Origin: Nocardiopsis quinghaiensis
GTDB taxonomy: Bacteria; Actinomycetota; Actinomycetes; Streptosporangiales; Streptosporangiaceae
NCBI RefSeq assembly: GCF_008638365.1
Contig: NZ_VWVU01000002.1
Span: 62,001-126,000 of the forward strand
Direction of reading: 5' to 3'
Length of the DNA: 64,000 nt
Made by a program: the position numbers and the translations under genes. The notes below the pieces were generated by a model. It was not told the origin of the DNA, made no database searches, and saw only the letters and a list, made by a program, of their open reading frames with translations. This document shows, piece by piece, positions 1-8,953 of the stretch; position 1 is the stretch's first letter, and each line of letters begins with the position of its first letter.

Positions 1-416
1 ACGAGCTGGACCGGCCCGCGCGGGAGGCGGTCATCGGCCGCCGCGTGGACAACGGCGCGCCGCTGACCGGCACCGAGGAGCACGACGAGGTGGACCTGGA
101 CGCCACCGACTCCTCGGGGCTGCCGGCCATCCCCGCGTTCGCGCACGTGCGCCGGGCCCGCACCGACGACCCGGGCCAGCGGATCTTCCGCCGCGGCTAC
201 AACTACGACCACCGGGATTCCGGCGGCCAGGACGCGGGGTTGCTGTTCGCCTCCTACCAGGCCGACCCGCTGCGCCAGTTCGCACCCGTCCAGCAGCGCC
301 TGGACGAACTGGATCTGCTCAACCAGTGGACGACCGCCGTGGGATCGGCGGTGTTCGCCCTTCCGCCGGGCTGCGAGGAGGGAGGATACGTGGGCCGGCC
401 CCTGCTCGAAGGATGA
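1..416 (+). CDS. DyP-type haem peroxidase, C-terminal part (5' end outside window)
   Basis: The last 137 codons of a DyP-type (EfeB-like) peroxidase; the open frame enters at base 3. DyP enzymes bind haem and use hydrogen peroxide; many actinomycete members are Tat-exported and sit next to copper-handling genes. The visible part has the typical C-terminal half: an RRGYNY box, a DAGLLFASYQ segment, a Phe-rich PVQQRLDELDLLN helix and the closing GSAVFALPPG and GGYVG motifs. The proximal haem ligand and the distal GxxDG motif would lie upstream and cannot be checked. A small membrane protein follows 94 bases downstream on the same strand, as often happens in the copper/DyP clusters of streptomycetes. 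That link is inferred from remembered synteny. Confidence 0.85.
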   Translation, partial: ELDRPAREAVIGRRVDNGAPLTGTEEHDEVDLDATDSSGLPAIPAFAHVRRARTDDPGQRIFRRGYNYDHRDSGGQDAGLLFASYQADPLRQFAPVQQRLDELDLLNQWTTAVGSAVFALPPGCEEGGYVGRPLLEG

Positions 417-510
417 GAGCCCCGTACCCGTCCGCGTGCCGCACCTTCTGGAACGGCCCCGCCTCGGGCCCCGGACACAGGGCGGGACGAGCGGGTGCGA
501 CGATGAGTCC

Positions 511-1071
511 ATGACGGAGCGGCCACCCCTGCGCGCGGCCCGCGCCGGGGTGTTCGCCTCGGTGTGCACCGCCGTGTCCGTGGGCGGCCACACCCTGACC
601 TCGGACCACGGCGTTCCGCTCGGCGGCCTGCTCGTGGGCGCCGTCCTGGTCTACGCCTTCGCCTGGGCCGCGACCGGCCGCGAACGCGGGTTCGGCACGA
701 TCGCCGGGTGGATGGCGTGGGGCCAACTGGGCCTGCACCTGGTGTTCTCCGCGGACTGGTCAGCGGGCGCCCACGGCGCCCACACGGTCGGCCCCGCCGC
801 CGTGGAGGCCGCCTCGGGCGGCGCCGACATGCTCGCCGCCCACGTGGTGGCGGGCGCCGTGTGCGCCTGGTGGCTTCGCCAGGGCGAGGCGGCGCTCTTC
901 TCCTACCTGCGGCTGACCGCCGCCGCGCTGCTGCCCGTCCTGGTGCTCGCGGTACCGCGTCCGACGCACGAGCGGGTACCGTCGTCCCCGTTCCCCGAGC
1001 GGGACGCGCCCGCGCCCGTCACGCCCTACCTGCGGCACAGCCTGGTTCTGAGGGGTCCGCCGGGGCTTTAG
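511..1071 (+). CDS. small integral membrane protein next to DyP peroxidase
   Basis: A 186-residue hydrophobic protein with about five predicted membrane helices (roughly residues 12-30, 35-53, 60-80, 107-123 and 129-147) and a Pro-rich charged tail. Histidines lie near the membrane borders (GGHTL, LGLHLVF, GAHGAHT, AAHVVAG), which suits a metal-handling role but does not prove it. Similar small proteins lie after DyP peroxidase and PCu(A)C/Sco genes in actinomycetes, so copper homeostasis is a reasonable inference. The ATG at 511 was chosen because the membrane domain begins soon after it; longer in-frame starts from base 436 would add a Pro/Gly-rich non-conserved stretch. No clear Shine-Dalgarno sequence is visible. 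Confidence 0.65.
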   Translation: MTERPPLRAARAGVFASVCTAVSVGGHTLTSDHGVPLGGLLVGAVLVYAFAWAATGRERGFGTIAGWMAWGQLGLHLVFSADWSAGAHGAHTVGPAAVEAASGGADMLAAHVVAGAVCAWWLRQGEAALFSYLRLTAAALLPVLVLAVPRPTHERVPSSPFPERDAPAPVTPYLRHSLVLRGPPGL

Positions 1072-1347
1072 GCCGCCGTCCGTCCCGGACCGCTTCGCGC
1101 CCGCGCTCCCCCGCCGTCTTCCCCGCGCCCGCGCGACCCGGGAGGACCGCGGCCCCGGCGTGCCCCGCGCCGTGCCGCGGCCCCACCGCGCCACACGCGC
1201 CTCCCGCGCACGCCCGGTTCCCGCGTGCCCGCGTCCGGTCCCCCTCCACGAGGCCGGCCCCGCACGCCTTCCACCACCGCGCGCACCACCCCGCCCGAGG
1301 CCGTCCGCCGCCGGGCCGGTCGTGCGCGCCCGGAACCCGGAGCACCG

Positions 1348-2016
1348 ATGCCCACCGAAACCACGTCCCAGGAACAGCGCCCGGTCCGGGCGCGGCACCC
1401 CTCCCGACGTCCCACGCACCGCCCGCGGACCGACCGTCCCGCGGGTGCACCCCGAAGCACCGCACCGAGCCCGGGGGGAGAGCCCCGCTCCCCCGAGGAA
1501 CACGACCGCGAACTCGACCGGCTGGCGCTCGCCGCACGCCGGGGCTCGGACACCGCGCTGGAGGCGTTCGTCCGGTGCACCCGTCCCGACGTCGCCCGCT
1601 ACATCTCCCGCAGGGTCCACTCCGACCGGGTCGAGGAGCTCACCCAGGAGACCTACCTGCGGGCACTGCACGGCCTGCCGCGGTTCGCCGGACGCGCCCC
1701 GGCACGGGCCTGGCTGCTGGCCATCGCCCGCAACACCGTCGTCGACCGCTACCGCAGCGACGCCGCACGGCCCGACTGCGTGGGCCCGGCCGACTGGGAC
1801 CTCCTGCCCGAGCGGTCGGCCCGGTTCGACGAGTACGTCGCCCTGCGCGCCCTGCTGGACGGGCTCCCGGCCGAGCGGCGGCGGGCGTTCGTCCTCACCC
1901 AGGTCGAGGGCCTGACCTACGCCGAGGCCGCCCGGTCGGCGGGTGTCCCCGTGGGCACGATCCGCTCGCGGGTCGCCCGCGCCCGCGACGAGCTGCTACG
2001 CGGGTTCACCGCCTGA
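1348..2016 (+). CDS. ECF-type RNA polymerase sigma factor
   Basis: A 222-residue group 4 (ECF) sigma factor. A Pro/Arg-rich disordered N-terminus of about 50 residues precedes region 2 (core binding and -10 recognition, around DRVEELTQETYLRAL and APARAWLLAIARNTVVDRYR) and region 4 (-35 recognition helix-turn-helix, around LTQVEGLTYAEAARSAGV and GTIRSRVARARDEL). The ATG at 1348 follows a GGAG sequence by about five bases. No anti-sigma gene is adjacent: downstream lies a terminator and then the convergent M16 peptidase gene. The arrangement recalls the SigC/SigJ-like ECF factors that lack a linked anti-sigma factor. Its targets cannot be deduced here. Confidence 0.85.
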   Translation: MPTETTSQEQRPVRARHPSRRPTHRPRTDRPAGAPRSTAPSPGGEPRSPEEHDRELDRLALAARRGSDTALEAFVRCTRPDVARYISRRVHSDRVEELTQETYLRALHGLPRFAGRAPARAWLLAIARNTVVDRYRSDAARPDCVGPADWDLLPERSARFDEYVALRALLDGLPAERRRAFVLTQVEGLTYAEAARSAGVPVGTIRSRVARARDELLRGFTA

Positions 2017-2054
2017 GGAAGGCGGACCGGAGCACGTCGGCGGTGTGGAGCGCC

Positions 2055-2100
2055 GACGCCCCGGGTCCCGGCCGCGTGGGCGGCGGGGACCCGGGGCGTC
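2055..2100. terminator. bidirectional hairpin between convergent sigma factor and M16 peptidase genes
   Basis: An inverted repeat with 15 perfectly paired bases per arm (2055-2069 and 2086-2100), with a loop that can pair further. It sits between two genes that end facing each other (2016 and 2136). There is no U-run, as is usual for high G+C actinomycete terminators. Confidence 0.65.
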
Positions 2101-2135
2101 CGGGAGAGCGGGCGGTGCGTCGAAGGCGCCGGCCT

Positions 2136-3470
2136 CTAGAAGGTCCGGTCGGCCTCGTAGGGGCCGATCACGGCCAGCGCTCGGGGCTTCGCCAGCAGGT
2201 CGGCGGCCACCTCGGCCACCTCCTCCCCGGTCACGGCCTCGACCAGCGCCAGGTCCTCGTCGATCGAGAAGTGGCGGGGACGGTTCAGCTCGTGCGAGAG
2301 CAGCCGTCCCATCCGCGCGTTGGTGCCCTCGGTGCCCAGCACCAGCGACCCCTGGATCTGGCCCTTGGCGCGCTTCAGCTCCTCGCCGGTGAGCCCCGAG
2401 GCGGCCACCTTCGCCAGTTCCTCGCGGCAGACCCCGATGACCTCGTCGGCCTTCTCCGGCAGGCAGCCCGCGTAGATCTGGAAGATGCCGGTGTCGGCGT
2501 AGCTGGTGTGGTAGGCGTGCACGGCGTAGGCCAGGCCCCGCTTCTCGCGCACCTCCTGGAACAGCCGGGACGACATCCCGCCGCCCAGGGCGGCGCTGAG
2601 CAGCCGCAGCGCGTTCCAACGCGGGTCGTTGCGGGTCAGGCCCTCCGAGCCGAGGATGATGTGCGCCTGCTCGGTCTCGCGCGACTCCACCACCGTGCCC
2701 CCGTGGGTGGCCGCCGGGGAGCCGCCCGCGCGGGGGCGCACCGGGCGGGCGTCACCGGAGGCGGCCAGCTGCTCGGCGAAGACCTCCCGGACCTGCTCCA
2801 CCACCCGGTCGTGGTCCAGGCTGCCCGCGGCGGTCACGATCAGCCCGCCGGGCACGTACGCGTCGCGGTACTGCTCGGCGATCCGGTCCCGGGACAGCGC
2901 CCGGATGGTGTCGTTGGTGCCCAGGATCGGGCGCCCCAGGGGCGAGTCGCCGAAGAAGTGCGCCGCGAAGACGTCGTCCACCAGGTCGGCGGGCTCGTCC
3001 TCGTACATGGCGATCTCCTCCAGGATCACGCCCCGCTCGGTCTCCACCTCGCCCTCGTCGAGCACCGAGTTGGCCACCATGTCGCCCACCACGTCAACGG
3101 CCAGCGGCAGGTCCCGGTCGAGCACCTTGGCGTAGTAGCAGGTGTGCTCCTTGGTGGTGTAGGCGTTGTGGTCCGCCCCCACACCGTCCAACAGCGCGGA
3201 GATCTCCAGAGTCGAGCGAGCCTTGGTCCCCTTGAACAGCAGGTGCTCCAGGAAGTGCGAGGACCCCGCGTGCGCGGAGTCCTCGTCGCGGGAACCCGTG
3301 GTCGCCGAGATCCCGAACGCGGCGGACCGACCGCCCGGGACGGTCTCGGTGACCACGCGCAACCCGCCGGGCAGCACCGTGCGGCGCACCAGGCCGGAGC
3401 CGCCGTCCGGCTCCAGCAGCGTCACGGTCGTGCCCGGCTCCTGTTCGGCGGCGATGGGGACAGAGCTCAT
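2136..3470 (-). CDS. M16 family zinc metallopeptidase
   Basis: A 444-residue insulinase/processing-peptidase-like protein. The inverted zinc motif HFLEH is at residues 72-76 and the third zinc ligand falls near the glutamates of ILEE at about 151-152, so the N-terminal catalytic domain is intact. The C-terminal M16 domain contains the usual FQEVREKRGLAYAVHAY segment. The gene follows pnp on the same strand, a very conserved actinobacterial arrangement, although a hairpin separates the two. The ATG at 3470 follows an AAGAAGGA ribosome site. A longer frame upstream to 3557 exists but overlaps the pnp terminator. The physiological substrate of these actinobacterial M16 proteins is not known to me. 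Confidence 0.93.
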   Translation of the reverse strand: MSSVPIAAEQEPGTTVTLLEPDGGSGLVRRTVLPGGLRVVTETVPGGRSAAFGISATTGSRDEDSAHAGSSHFLEHLLFKGTKARSTLEISALLDGVGADHNAYTTKEHTCYYAKVLDRDLPLAVDVVGDMVANSVLDEGEVETERGVILEEIAMYEDEPADLVDDVFAAHFFGDSPLGRPILGTNDTIRALSRDRIAEQYRDAYVPGGLIVTAAGSLDHDRVVEQVREVFAEQLAASGDARPVRPRAGGSPAATHGGTVVESRETEQAHIILGSEGLTRNDPRWNALRLLSAALGGGMSSRLFQEVREKRGLAYAVHAYHTSYADTGIFQIYAGCLPEKADEVIGVCREELAKVAASGLTGEELKRAKGQIQGSLVLGTEGTNARMGRLLSHELNRPRHFSIDEDLALVEAVTGEEVAEVAADLLAKPRALAVIGPYEADRTF

Positions 3471-3538
3471 AGATCCTTCTTCTTCGTCGGACGTCGGTGG
3501 CCGGGCCCGCCCGGCGGGCCCAGCCGAGGATACGCGGT

Positions 3539-3572
3539 GGGGGCGGCCGCACCCCACGGTGCGACCGCCCCC
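3539..3572 (-). terminator. hairpin between pnp and M16 peptidase gene
   Basis: Two 15-base arms (3539-3553 and 3558-3572) around a 4-base loop, with one G-U pair when read on the minus strand. It lies 19 bases after the pnp stop codon and about 70 bases before the M16 start, so it probably terminates or attenuates pnp transcription. Confidence 0.6.
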
Positions 3573-3590
3573 TTCAGGCGTCGGTCAGGC

Positions 3591-5909
3591 TCAGGTGTTC
3601 TCGGAGCGCGCCGAGCTGCGGCGGCGGCGGCGACGCGGGGCGTCCCCGTTCCGCTCGGCCTTCTCCCCGCCGTCGCCGTCCTCGTCCGAGGACCCGGCGT
3701 CCTCCTCCGGGGCGGACTCGGCCGGGGCGGGAGCGGACTCGGCCTCCACGACCTCGACCGGGACCAGCGACAGCTTGCCGCGGTCGTCGATCTCGCGGAT
3801 CTCGACCTGGATCTTCTCGCCGATGCCGATCACGTCGTCGAGGTTCTCGATCCGCTTGCCGCCGTGCAGCTTGCGGATCTGCGAGATGTGCAGCAGGCCG
3901 TCCTTGCCGGGCAGCAGCGACACGAACGCACCGAACGCGGTCGTCTTGACGACGGTACCCAGGTAGCGGTCGCCGACCTCGGGCATCGTCGGGTTCGCGA
4001 TCTGGTTGATCGTGTCCCGCGCGGCCTCGGCCGAGGGGCCGTCGGTGGCACCGATGTAGATGGTGCCGTCGTCCTCGATCGAGATCTCGGCGCCGGTGTC
4101 GTCCTGGATCGAGTTGATCATCTTGCCCTTGGGGCCGATGACCTCGCCGATCTTCTCGGTCGGAACCTTGACGGTCAGGATGCGCGGAGCGTACGGGCTC
4201 ATCTCGGACGGACGCTCGATGGCCTCGCGCATGACGTCGAGGATGGCCAGGCGGGCGCCACGGGCCTGCTGGAGCGCGAGCGCCAGCTGCTCGGCGGGGA
4301 TGCCGTCGAGCTTGGTGTCCAGCTGCAGGGCCGTGATGAGGTCGCGGGTGCCGGCGACCTTGAAGTCCATGTCGCCGAACGCGTCCTCGGCGCCGAGGAT
4401 GTCGGTCAGCGTGACGAACTTGTCGCCCTCGCTGATCAGGCCCATGGCGATACCCGACACCATCTCCTTCAGGGGCACGCCGGCCGCCATCAGGGACATG
4501 GTGGAGGCGCAGACCGAGCCCATCGAGGTGGAACCGTTGGAGCCCAGCGCCTCGGAGACCTGCCGGATGGCGTAGGGGAACTCGTCACGGGCGGGCAGGA
4601 CCGGGAGCAGGGCGCGCTCGGCGAGGGCGCCGTGCCCGATCTCGCGCCGCTTGGGCGAACCCACCCGGCCGGTCTCACCGGTGGAGTAGGGCGGGAAGTT
4701 GTAGTTGTGCATGTAGCGCTTGGTCTTGTCCGGGTTGAGCGTGTCAACCATCTGCTCCATGCGCAGCATGTTGAGTGTGGTGACGCCCAGGATCTGGGTC
4801 TCACCGCGCTCGAAGAGGGCCGAGCCGTGCACCCGCGGCAGCACGCCGACCTCGGCGCTGAGCTGGCGGATGTCCTTGGGGCCACGGCCGTCGATACGGA
4901 TCTGCTCGCGCAGCACGCGCTCACGCATGAGCTGCTTGCTCAGGGAGCGGAAGGCGGCGCCGACCTCCTTCTCGCGACCCTCGAAGTCCTCGGCGAGCCT
5001 CTCGCCCGCCGTGGCCTTGACGCGGTCCAGCTCGGCCTCGCGCTCCTGCTTGTCGGCGATGGTGAGCGCCTTGGACAGCTCCTCGCGGACGGCGCCCTCC
5101 ACGGCGGCGTACACGTCGTCCTCGTAGTCGAGGAAGATCGGGAACTCGGCCTGCTCACGGCTGGCCTGGTCTGCGACGGCCTGCTGGGCCTTGCACAGGA
5201 CCTTGATGAAGGGCTTGGCGGCCTCCAGGCCCTCGGAGATGGTCTGCTCGTTGGGGCCGACGGCGCCCTCGGAGACCAGCTTGAGGGTGTGGGGCGTGGA
5301 CTCGGCCTCCACCATCATGATGGCGACGTCGCCGTCCTCCAGGACGCGACCGGCGACCACCATGTCGAAGGTGGCCTTCCCCAGCTCGGTGTGGGTCGGG
5401 AAACCCACCCACTGGCCGTCGATGAGGGCGACGCGCACGCCGCCGATCGGACCGGAGAAGGGGATCCCGGAGATCTGCGTGGACAACGAGGCCGCGTTGA
5501 TGGCGACGACGTCGTACAGGTGCTCGGGGTGCAGGGCCAGGATCGTCTCGACGACCTGGATCTCGTTGCGCAGGCCCTTCTTGAACGACGGGCGCAGCGG
5601 CCGGTCGATCAGACGGCAGGTGAGGACGGCGTCCTCGGAGGGACGCCCCTCACGCCGGAAGAAGGAGCCGGGGATACGGCCCGCGGCGTACATGCGCTCC
5701 TCGACGTCCACCGTCAGGGGGAAGAAGTCGAGGTTCTCCTTGGGACGCTTCGAGGCGGTGGTGGCGGACAGCACGACGGTCTCGTCGTCCAGGTACACCG
5801 TGGCCGCACCGGCGGCCTGGCGAGCCAGGCGACCGGTCTCGAAGCGGATGTTGCGGGTGCCGAAAGAGCCGTTGTCGATGACGGCTTCGGCCGAGTACAC
5901 GCCCTCCAT
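3591..5909 (-). CDS. pnp: polyribonucleotide nucleotidyltransferase (PNPase / guanosine pentaphosphate synthetase)
   Basis: 772 residues with the full PNPase layout: RNase PH domain 1, an alpha-helical linker, RNase PH domain 2, a KH domain (around [12 protein letters not shown]) and an S1 domain (around [18 protein letters not shown]). It ends in an acidic then Arg-rich tail typical of actinobacterial PNPases. It degrades or tails RNA by phosphorolysis in the cytoplasm, and in streptomycetes the enzyme was also described as guanosine pentaphosphate synthetase. Recognisable motifs are [14 protein letters not shown] and RLIDRPLRP. The start at 5909 follows a near-perfect TAGGAGGT site by six bases. 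rpsO lies upstream on the same strand and has its own terminator, so pnp may also be fed by its own promoter in the 5910-6185 leader. Confidence 0.97.
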   Translation of the reverse strand: MEGVYSAEAVIDNGSFGTRNIRFETGRLARQAAGAATVYLDDETVVLSATTASKRPKENLDFFPLTVDVEERMYAAGRIPGSFFRREGRPSEDAVLTCRLIDRPLRPSFKKGLRNEIQVVETILALHPEHLYDVVAINAASLSTQISGIPFSGPIGGVRVALIDGQWVGFPTHTELGKATFDMVVAGRVLEDGDVAIMMVEAESTPHTLKLVSEGAVGPNEQTISEGLEAAKPFIKVLCKAQQAVADQASREQAEFPIFLDYEDDVYAAVEGAVREELSKALTIADKQEREAELDRVKATAGERLAEDFEGREKEVGAAFRSLSKQLMRERVLREQIRIDGRGPKDIRQLSAEVGVLPRVHGSALFERGETQILGVTTLNMLRMEQMVDTLNPDKTKRYMHNYNFPPYSTGETGRVGSPKRREIGHGALAERALLPVLPARDEFPYAIRQVSEALGSNGSTSMGSVCASTMSLMAAGVPLKEMVSGIAMGLISEGDKFVTLTDILGAEDAFGDMDFKVAGTRDLITALQLDTKLDGIPAEQLALALQQARGARLAILDVMREAIERPSEMSPYAPRILTVKVPTEKIGEVIGPKGKMINSIQDDTGAEISIEDDGTIYIGATDGPSAEAARDTINQIANPTMPEVGDRYLGTVVKTTAFGAFVSLLPGKDGLLHISQIRKLHGGKRIENLDDVIGIGEKIQVEIREIDDRGKLSLVPVEVVEAESAPAPAESAPEEDAGSSDEDGDGGEKAERNGDAPRRRRRRSSARSENT

Positions 5910-6185
5910 GGGCGACCTCCTACTACACGTGATTCGCGTTCGTCGCGCTGGACACGGGGTGCCCTGTGCGCGACCGTCATTACGTCTTCCCGCGTCCGTG
6001 CCCCGGAGTTGATGACGGCCGGTCATCGATCGAAGCCCACGGCATACCCTGGCGGGGATGTCCGGAGGCCACTACCGAGGACCGGCCTCGACTCTGCGGC
6101 CGAGGGAGAGGCGCGGGTGGTTCTCTGTGGAGTTCGGTGCGGACGGCGGCCCGTGGCCCCCGTCGTGTTACACCTTACTAACAAA

Positions 6186-6211
6186 GCGGGAGCGGCCGAA
6201 GCCACTCCCGC
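6186..6211 (-). terminator. intrinsic terminator after rpsO; leader of pnp
   Basis: Eleven-base arms (6186-6196 and 6201-6211) around a TTCG-type tetraloop when read on the minus strand, followed by TTTGTTAGT. It lies 8 bases after the rpsO stop. The 310-base stretch between pnp and rpsO (5910-6219) contains no gene. As in many bacteria, the rpsO-pnp spacer is where partial termination and RNase processing would set PNPase level, but that regulation is inferred. Confidence 0.75.
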
Positions 6212-6219
6212 CGGTCGGC

Positions 6220-6489
6220 CTAGCGGCGCAGACCCAGGCGCTCGATCAGCGAGCGGTAACGGGTGATGTCCTGCTTGGCGACGTACTTGAGCAGACGGCG
6301 GCGGCGACCGACCATCAGCAGCAGGCCACGGCGGCTGTGGTGGTCGTGCTTGTGACCCTTGAGGTGCTCGGTCAGCTCGATGATGCGGTGCGTGAGCAGA
6401 GCGACCTGGACCTCGGGGGAGCCGGTGTCACCTTCCGTGGTGCCGTACTCCGCGATGATCTTCTCTTTGGTGGCGGTGTCGATCGACAC
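6220..6489 (-). CDS. rpsO: 30S ribosomal protein S15
   Basis: 89 residues, the standard length for S15, which binds 16S rRNA helices 20-22 and helps start assembly of the central domain of the small subunit. Family hallmarks are [30 protein letters not shown] and the Arg-rich [12 protein letters not shown]. The start codon is GTG at 6489, set by a GAAGGAG site; no ATG fits the conserved N-terminus. It lies between ribF (upstream) and pnp (downstream), all on the minus strand. The 264 bases before it (6490-6753) hold no gene and probably its promoter, but I could not define convincing -35 and -10 boxes. Confidence 0.97.
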   Translation of the reverse strand: MSIDTATKEKIIAEYGTTEGDTGSPEVQVALLTHRIIELTEHLKGHKHDHHSRRGLLLMVGRRRRLLKYVAKQDITRYRSLIERLGLRR

Positions 6490-6753
6490 AACGCTCCTTC
6501 TCTAGAAAGTCGGTACGCAGGACGAACCCGGTGCGCGACCGGGATCAGACGCGACGACCGCGCGTACGAACAGTCGCCGTCGCGTGTGGCTGCGCGGCCC
6601 GCCGCCGATGGCGTGGGTGCACCGCGCTCCCCCGGCGGCGTGTCGCGGTGAGGCGACCGGCCGCAGGGCACACGTGGACATCGACCACCCTACCGTAAAC
6701 GGGGAGGTGGCGGGCCCGCGACGCGAGCGGGGCGGGCCCTCCCTCCCGCCCGT

Positions 6754-7701
6754 CTACCCGGCGCTCAGGACCTCGCGGCACCGGTCCACGTCGCGGCGCA
6801 TGGCCACGATCAGTTCGTCGATGCTCTCGAAGCGCTCCTGGCCGCGGATGCGCACGGTGAAGTCCACCGACATGCGCAGTCCGTACAGGTCCAGGTCGTC
6901 CCGGTCCAGGGCGTAGGCCTCCACGGTGCGCTCGGCGCCGTCGAACGTGGGGTTGGTGCCCACGGAGATGGCCGCGGGCCAGCACGCCTCCTCCCCGGTG
7001 GCCGGGACCGCGCGGTTCAACCAGCCCGCGTAGACGCCGTCGCCGGGGACGGCGGTGTCGGGGAGCAGGTCCATGTTGGCGGTGGGAAAGCCCAGCAGTT
7101 CGCGTCCGCGCGCGGCCCCGTGCACGACCTCGCCCTCGACCCGGTGCGGGCGGCCGAGCAGCTCGGCGGCCTTGGTCACGGAGCCCTCGGCGAGCAGTCC
7201 GCGCACACGGGTGGAGGTGATGGTGTCGCCGTCCGCGACCAGCGCGACCCCGTCGGCGGTGAAGCCGTACTCGGCGCCCAGCCCGGTCAGCGTGGCGACG
7301 TCGCCGGCCGCGCGGTGCCCGAAGCGGAAGTCCTCTCCCACGACCACGGCCGAGGCGTGCAGGCGGTCGACCAGGACTCGCTGGACGAACTCCTCGGGGG
7401 ACAGGGAGGACAGGTCCTTGCCGAAGGACAGGACGCACACGGCTTCGGCACCGTGTTCGCCGAGCAGCGCCAGGCGCCGCTCCAGCGGGGTGAGCACCGG
7501 TGGGGTGGTGCCGCGCAGCACCGTCTCGGGATGGGGGTCGAAGGTCACCACGACCACCGGGAGCCCGAGTTCACGGCCGTGCCCGGCCGCGGTCTCCAGG
7601 ATGGCCTGGTGGCCCCGGTGCACTCCGTCGAACACGCCGACCGCCACCACGGAGCGCCCCCATCCGGAGGGCACGCCCTCCAGCCCGTCCCATCGCCGCA
7701 C
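6754..7701 (-). CDS. ribF: bifunctional riboflavin kinase / FAD synthetase
   Basis: 315 residues. The N-terminal FAD synthetase (FMN adenylyltransferase) domain has the nucleotidyltransferase motif GVFDGVHRGHQ, then VTFDPHPETVL and GEDFRFGHRAAGD. The C-terminal riboflavin kinase domain has GFPTANMD, GVYAGWL and VGTNPTF. It converts riboflavin to FMN and then FAD in the cytoplasm. The start is GTG at 7701, preceded seven bases upstream by GGGGAG; the same frame runs on upstream but is antisense to the hydrolase gene and has no conserved residues. It usually follows truB directly, but here a plus-strand hydrolase gene and about 380 non-coding bases separate the two, so ribF must have its own promoter. 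Confidence 0.96.
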   Translation of the reverse strand: MRRWDGLEGVPSGWGRSVVAVGVFDGVHRGHQAILETAAGHGRELGLPVVVVTFDPHPETVLRGTTPPVLTPLERRLALLGEHGAEAVCVLSFGKDLSSLSPEEFVQRVLVDRLHASAVVVGEDFRFGHRAAGDVATLTGLGAEYGFTADGVALVADGDTITSTRVRGLLAEGSVTKAAELLGRPHRVEGEVVHGAARGRELLGFPTANMDLLPDTAVPGDGVYAGWLNRAVPATGEEACWPAAISVGTNPTFDGAERTVEAYALDRDDLDLYGLRMSVDFTVRIRGQERFESIDELIVAMRRDVDRCREVLSAG

Positions 7702-8082
7702 GTCAGGCTCCCCTGCTCGTTGCTCCTCGTGATCCGCGCGAACCCCGCCGTGCCCAGCGCGGCCGGGTTCCGCCCGAACCAAGGGTGCCACGTCCGCGGA
7801 TCCCCATCGCCACAAGGGGGTGTGTGGCCCGGCACACGCCGAGCGCCACTGCCAGAACTCCCGGAACCAGCTCTTCCCGAGTGGTGGTGGACCTCGGAGC
7901 GACCCCGGACGTCCGGCGCCGTGACGAGCGCCGTGACGTGCGGGCACGGGCCCGCGGCCGTCCACGGAGAGCGCCACGGCGCCGGACCTGCCGTCGCGGG
8001 TGGGGGTGACCGCCACACGTCTGCGCTCCGCCCTGCGCGGATTCGGGTTGGCACACGTGCGGACGGCGGCTACCGTTCCCGG
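7702..8082. other. divergent intergenic region between ribF and a hydrolase gene
   Basis: 381 bases without a credible gene. The right end carries the hydrolase promoter described separately. The left end should hold the ribF promoter, but no clear boxes were found. I see no riboswitch-like FMN element here. Confidence 0.6.
8048..8076 (+). promoter_or_regulatory. promoter for a leaderless hydrolase transcript
   Basis: TTGGCA at 8048-8053, a 17-base spacer, then TACCGT at 8071-8076, followed by only six bases before the ATG at 8083. The expected transcription start coincides with the start codon, and no Shine-Dalgarno sequence is present. This is the usual actinobacterial leaderless geometry. 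Confidence 0.6.
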
Positions 8083-8931
8083 ATGGCGATGATCGACACG
8101 GGTACGACCCGTCTGGCCTACGACGAGGCCGGCTCCGGTCCCGCGATCGTGTTCGTGCACGCCGGAGTGGCCGACCGTCGTATGTGGGACCACCAGTTCA
8201 CCGCGCTCGCGAGGACCCACCGCGTGGTCCGCTACGACTGGCGCGGCCATGGCGGCTCGGCCGACCACGAGGGGCCCGTCGCCCACCACGAGGACCTGCT
8301 GGCCCTCATGGACGCGCTGGACATCGACCGGGCGGTCCTGGTCGGCGCCTCCCTCGGGGCCGCCTACTGCGCGGACGCCGCGCTGGCCGCCCCAGAGCGG
8401 GTGGAGGCACTGGCCCTGGTGTGCCCGGGCATGTCGGGGCACGAGTGGCCGGAGGCGTTCACCCGGGAGGCACGGAAGATGGTGCTGGGCGCCGTCCCCC
8501 ACGAGCAGCTGGAGGTGTACCGGGCGGGCCACGCCGACCCGGACCCCGGCGACGTGGCGGCGATGGCCGAGGCCCAGGCCCGGTTCATGGTGCTGGGCCC
8601 CGGGCGCGTACCCGAGGACATGCCGATCGAGGCGTGGGACCTGACACTGCTGATGCTGCGTGAGCTGTTCGCGCGCCGGTGGTCCGGCCCCGTCGGCGCC
8701 ACCCGCTGGCCCGAGCGGCCCGCCAAGGAGCGCCTCGGCGAGATCGCCGTGCCGACACTGGTGGTCAAGGGGGCCTCCGAGATCGCGCAGGTGCGGGAAC
8801 TCGCGGACCTGTACGCCGGGAACGTGCCCCGAGCACGGCTGCTGGAGCTGGCCGACACCGGCCACCTGCCGTCCGTGGAGCGCCCCGCCGAGCTGACCGC
8901 CGCCCTCGCGGAGTTCCTGGCCGCCCCCTGA
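8083..8931 (+). CDS. alpha/beta hydrolase
   Basis: A 282-residue alpha/beta-hydrolase fold protein. Ser90 in GASLGA is the probable nucleophile, the oxyanion-hole region is FVHAGVADRRMW, and His261 in DTGHLPSVERP is the probable catalytic base. There is no signal peptide, so it should be cytoplasmic. The substrate is not apparent; the overall pattern matches the 3-oxoadipate enol-lactonase / haloperoxidase-like branch that is over-annotated in actinomycetes. It interrupts the otherwise minus-strand truB-ribF region on the opposite strand. The ATG at 8083 is chosen because of the leaderless promoter; a second in-frame ATG lies six bases on. Confidence 0.88.
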   Translation: MAMIDTGTTRLAYDEAGSGPAIVFVHAGVADRRMWDHQFTALARTHRVVRYDWRGHGGSADHEGPVAHHEDLLALMDALDIDRAVLVGASLGAAYCADAALAAPERVEALALVCPGMSGHEWPEAFTREARKMVLGAVPHEQLEVYRAGHADPDPGDVAAMAEAQARFMVLGPGRVPEDMPIEAWDLTLLMLRELFARRWSGPVGATRWPERPAKERLGEIAVPTLVVKGASEIAQVRELADLYAGNVPRARLLELADTGHLPSVERPAELTAALAEFLAAP

Positions 8932-8953
8932 CCGGGGCGGGGGCCGCGTGAGG

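Noticed and set aside
564-6266. A plus-strand open frame of 1900 codons
   Set aside because: It is the mirror of the M16 peptidase and pnp genes plus neighbouring G+C-rich sequence; the product is low-complexity and without motifs, while the minus strand holds intact PNPase.
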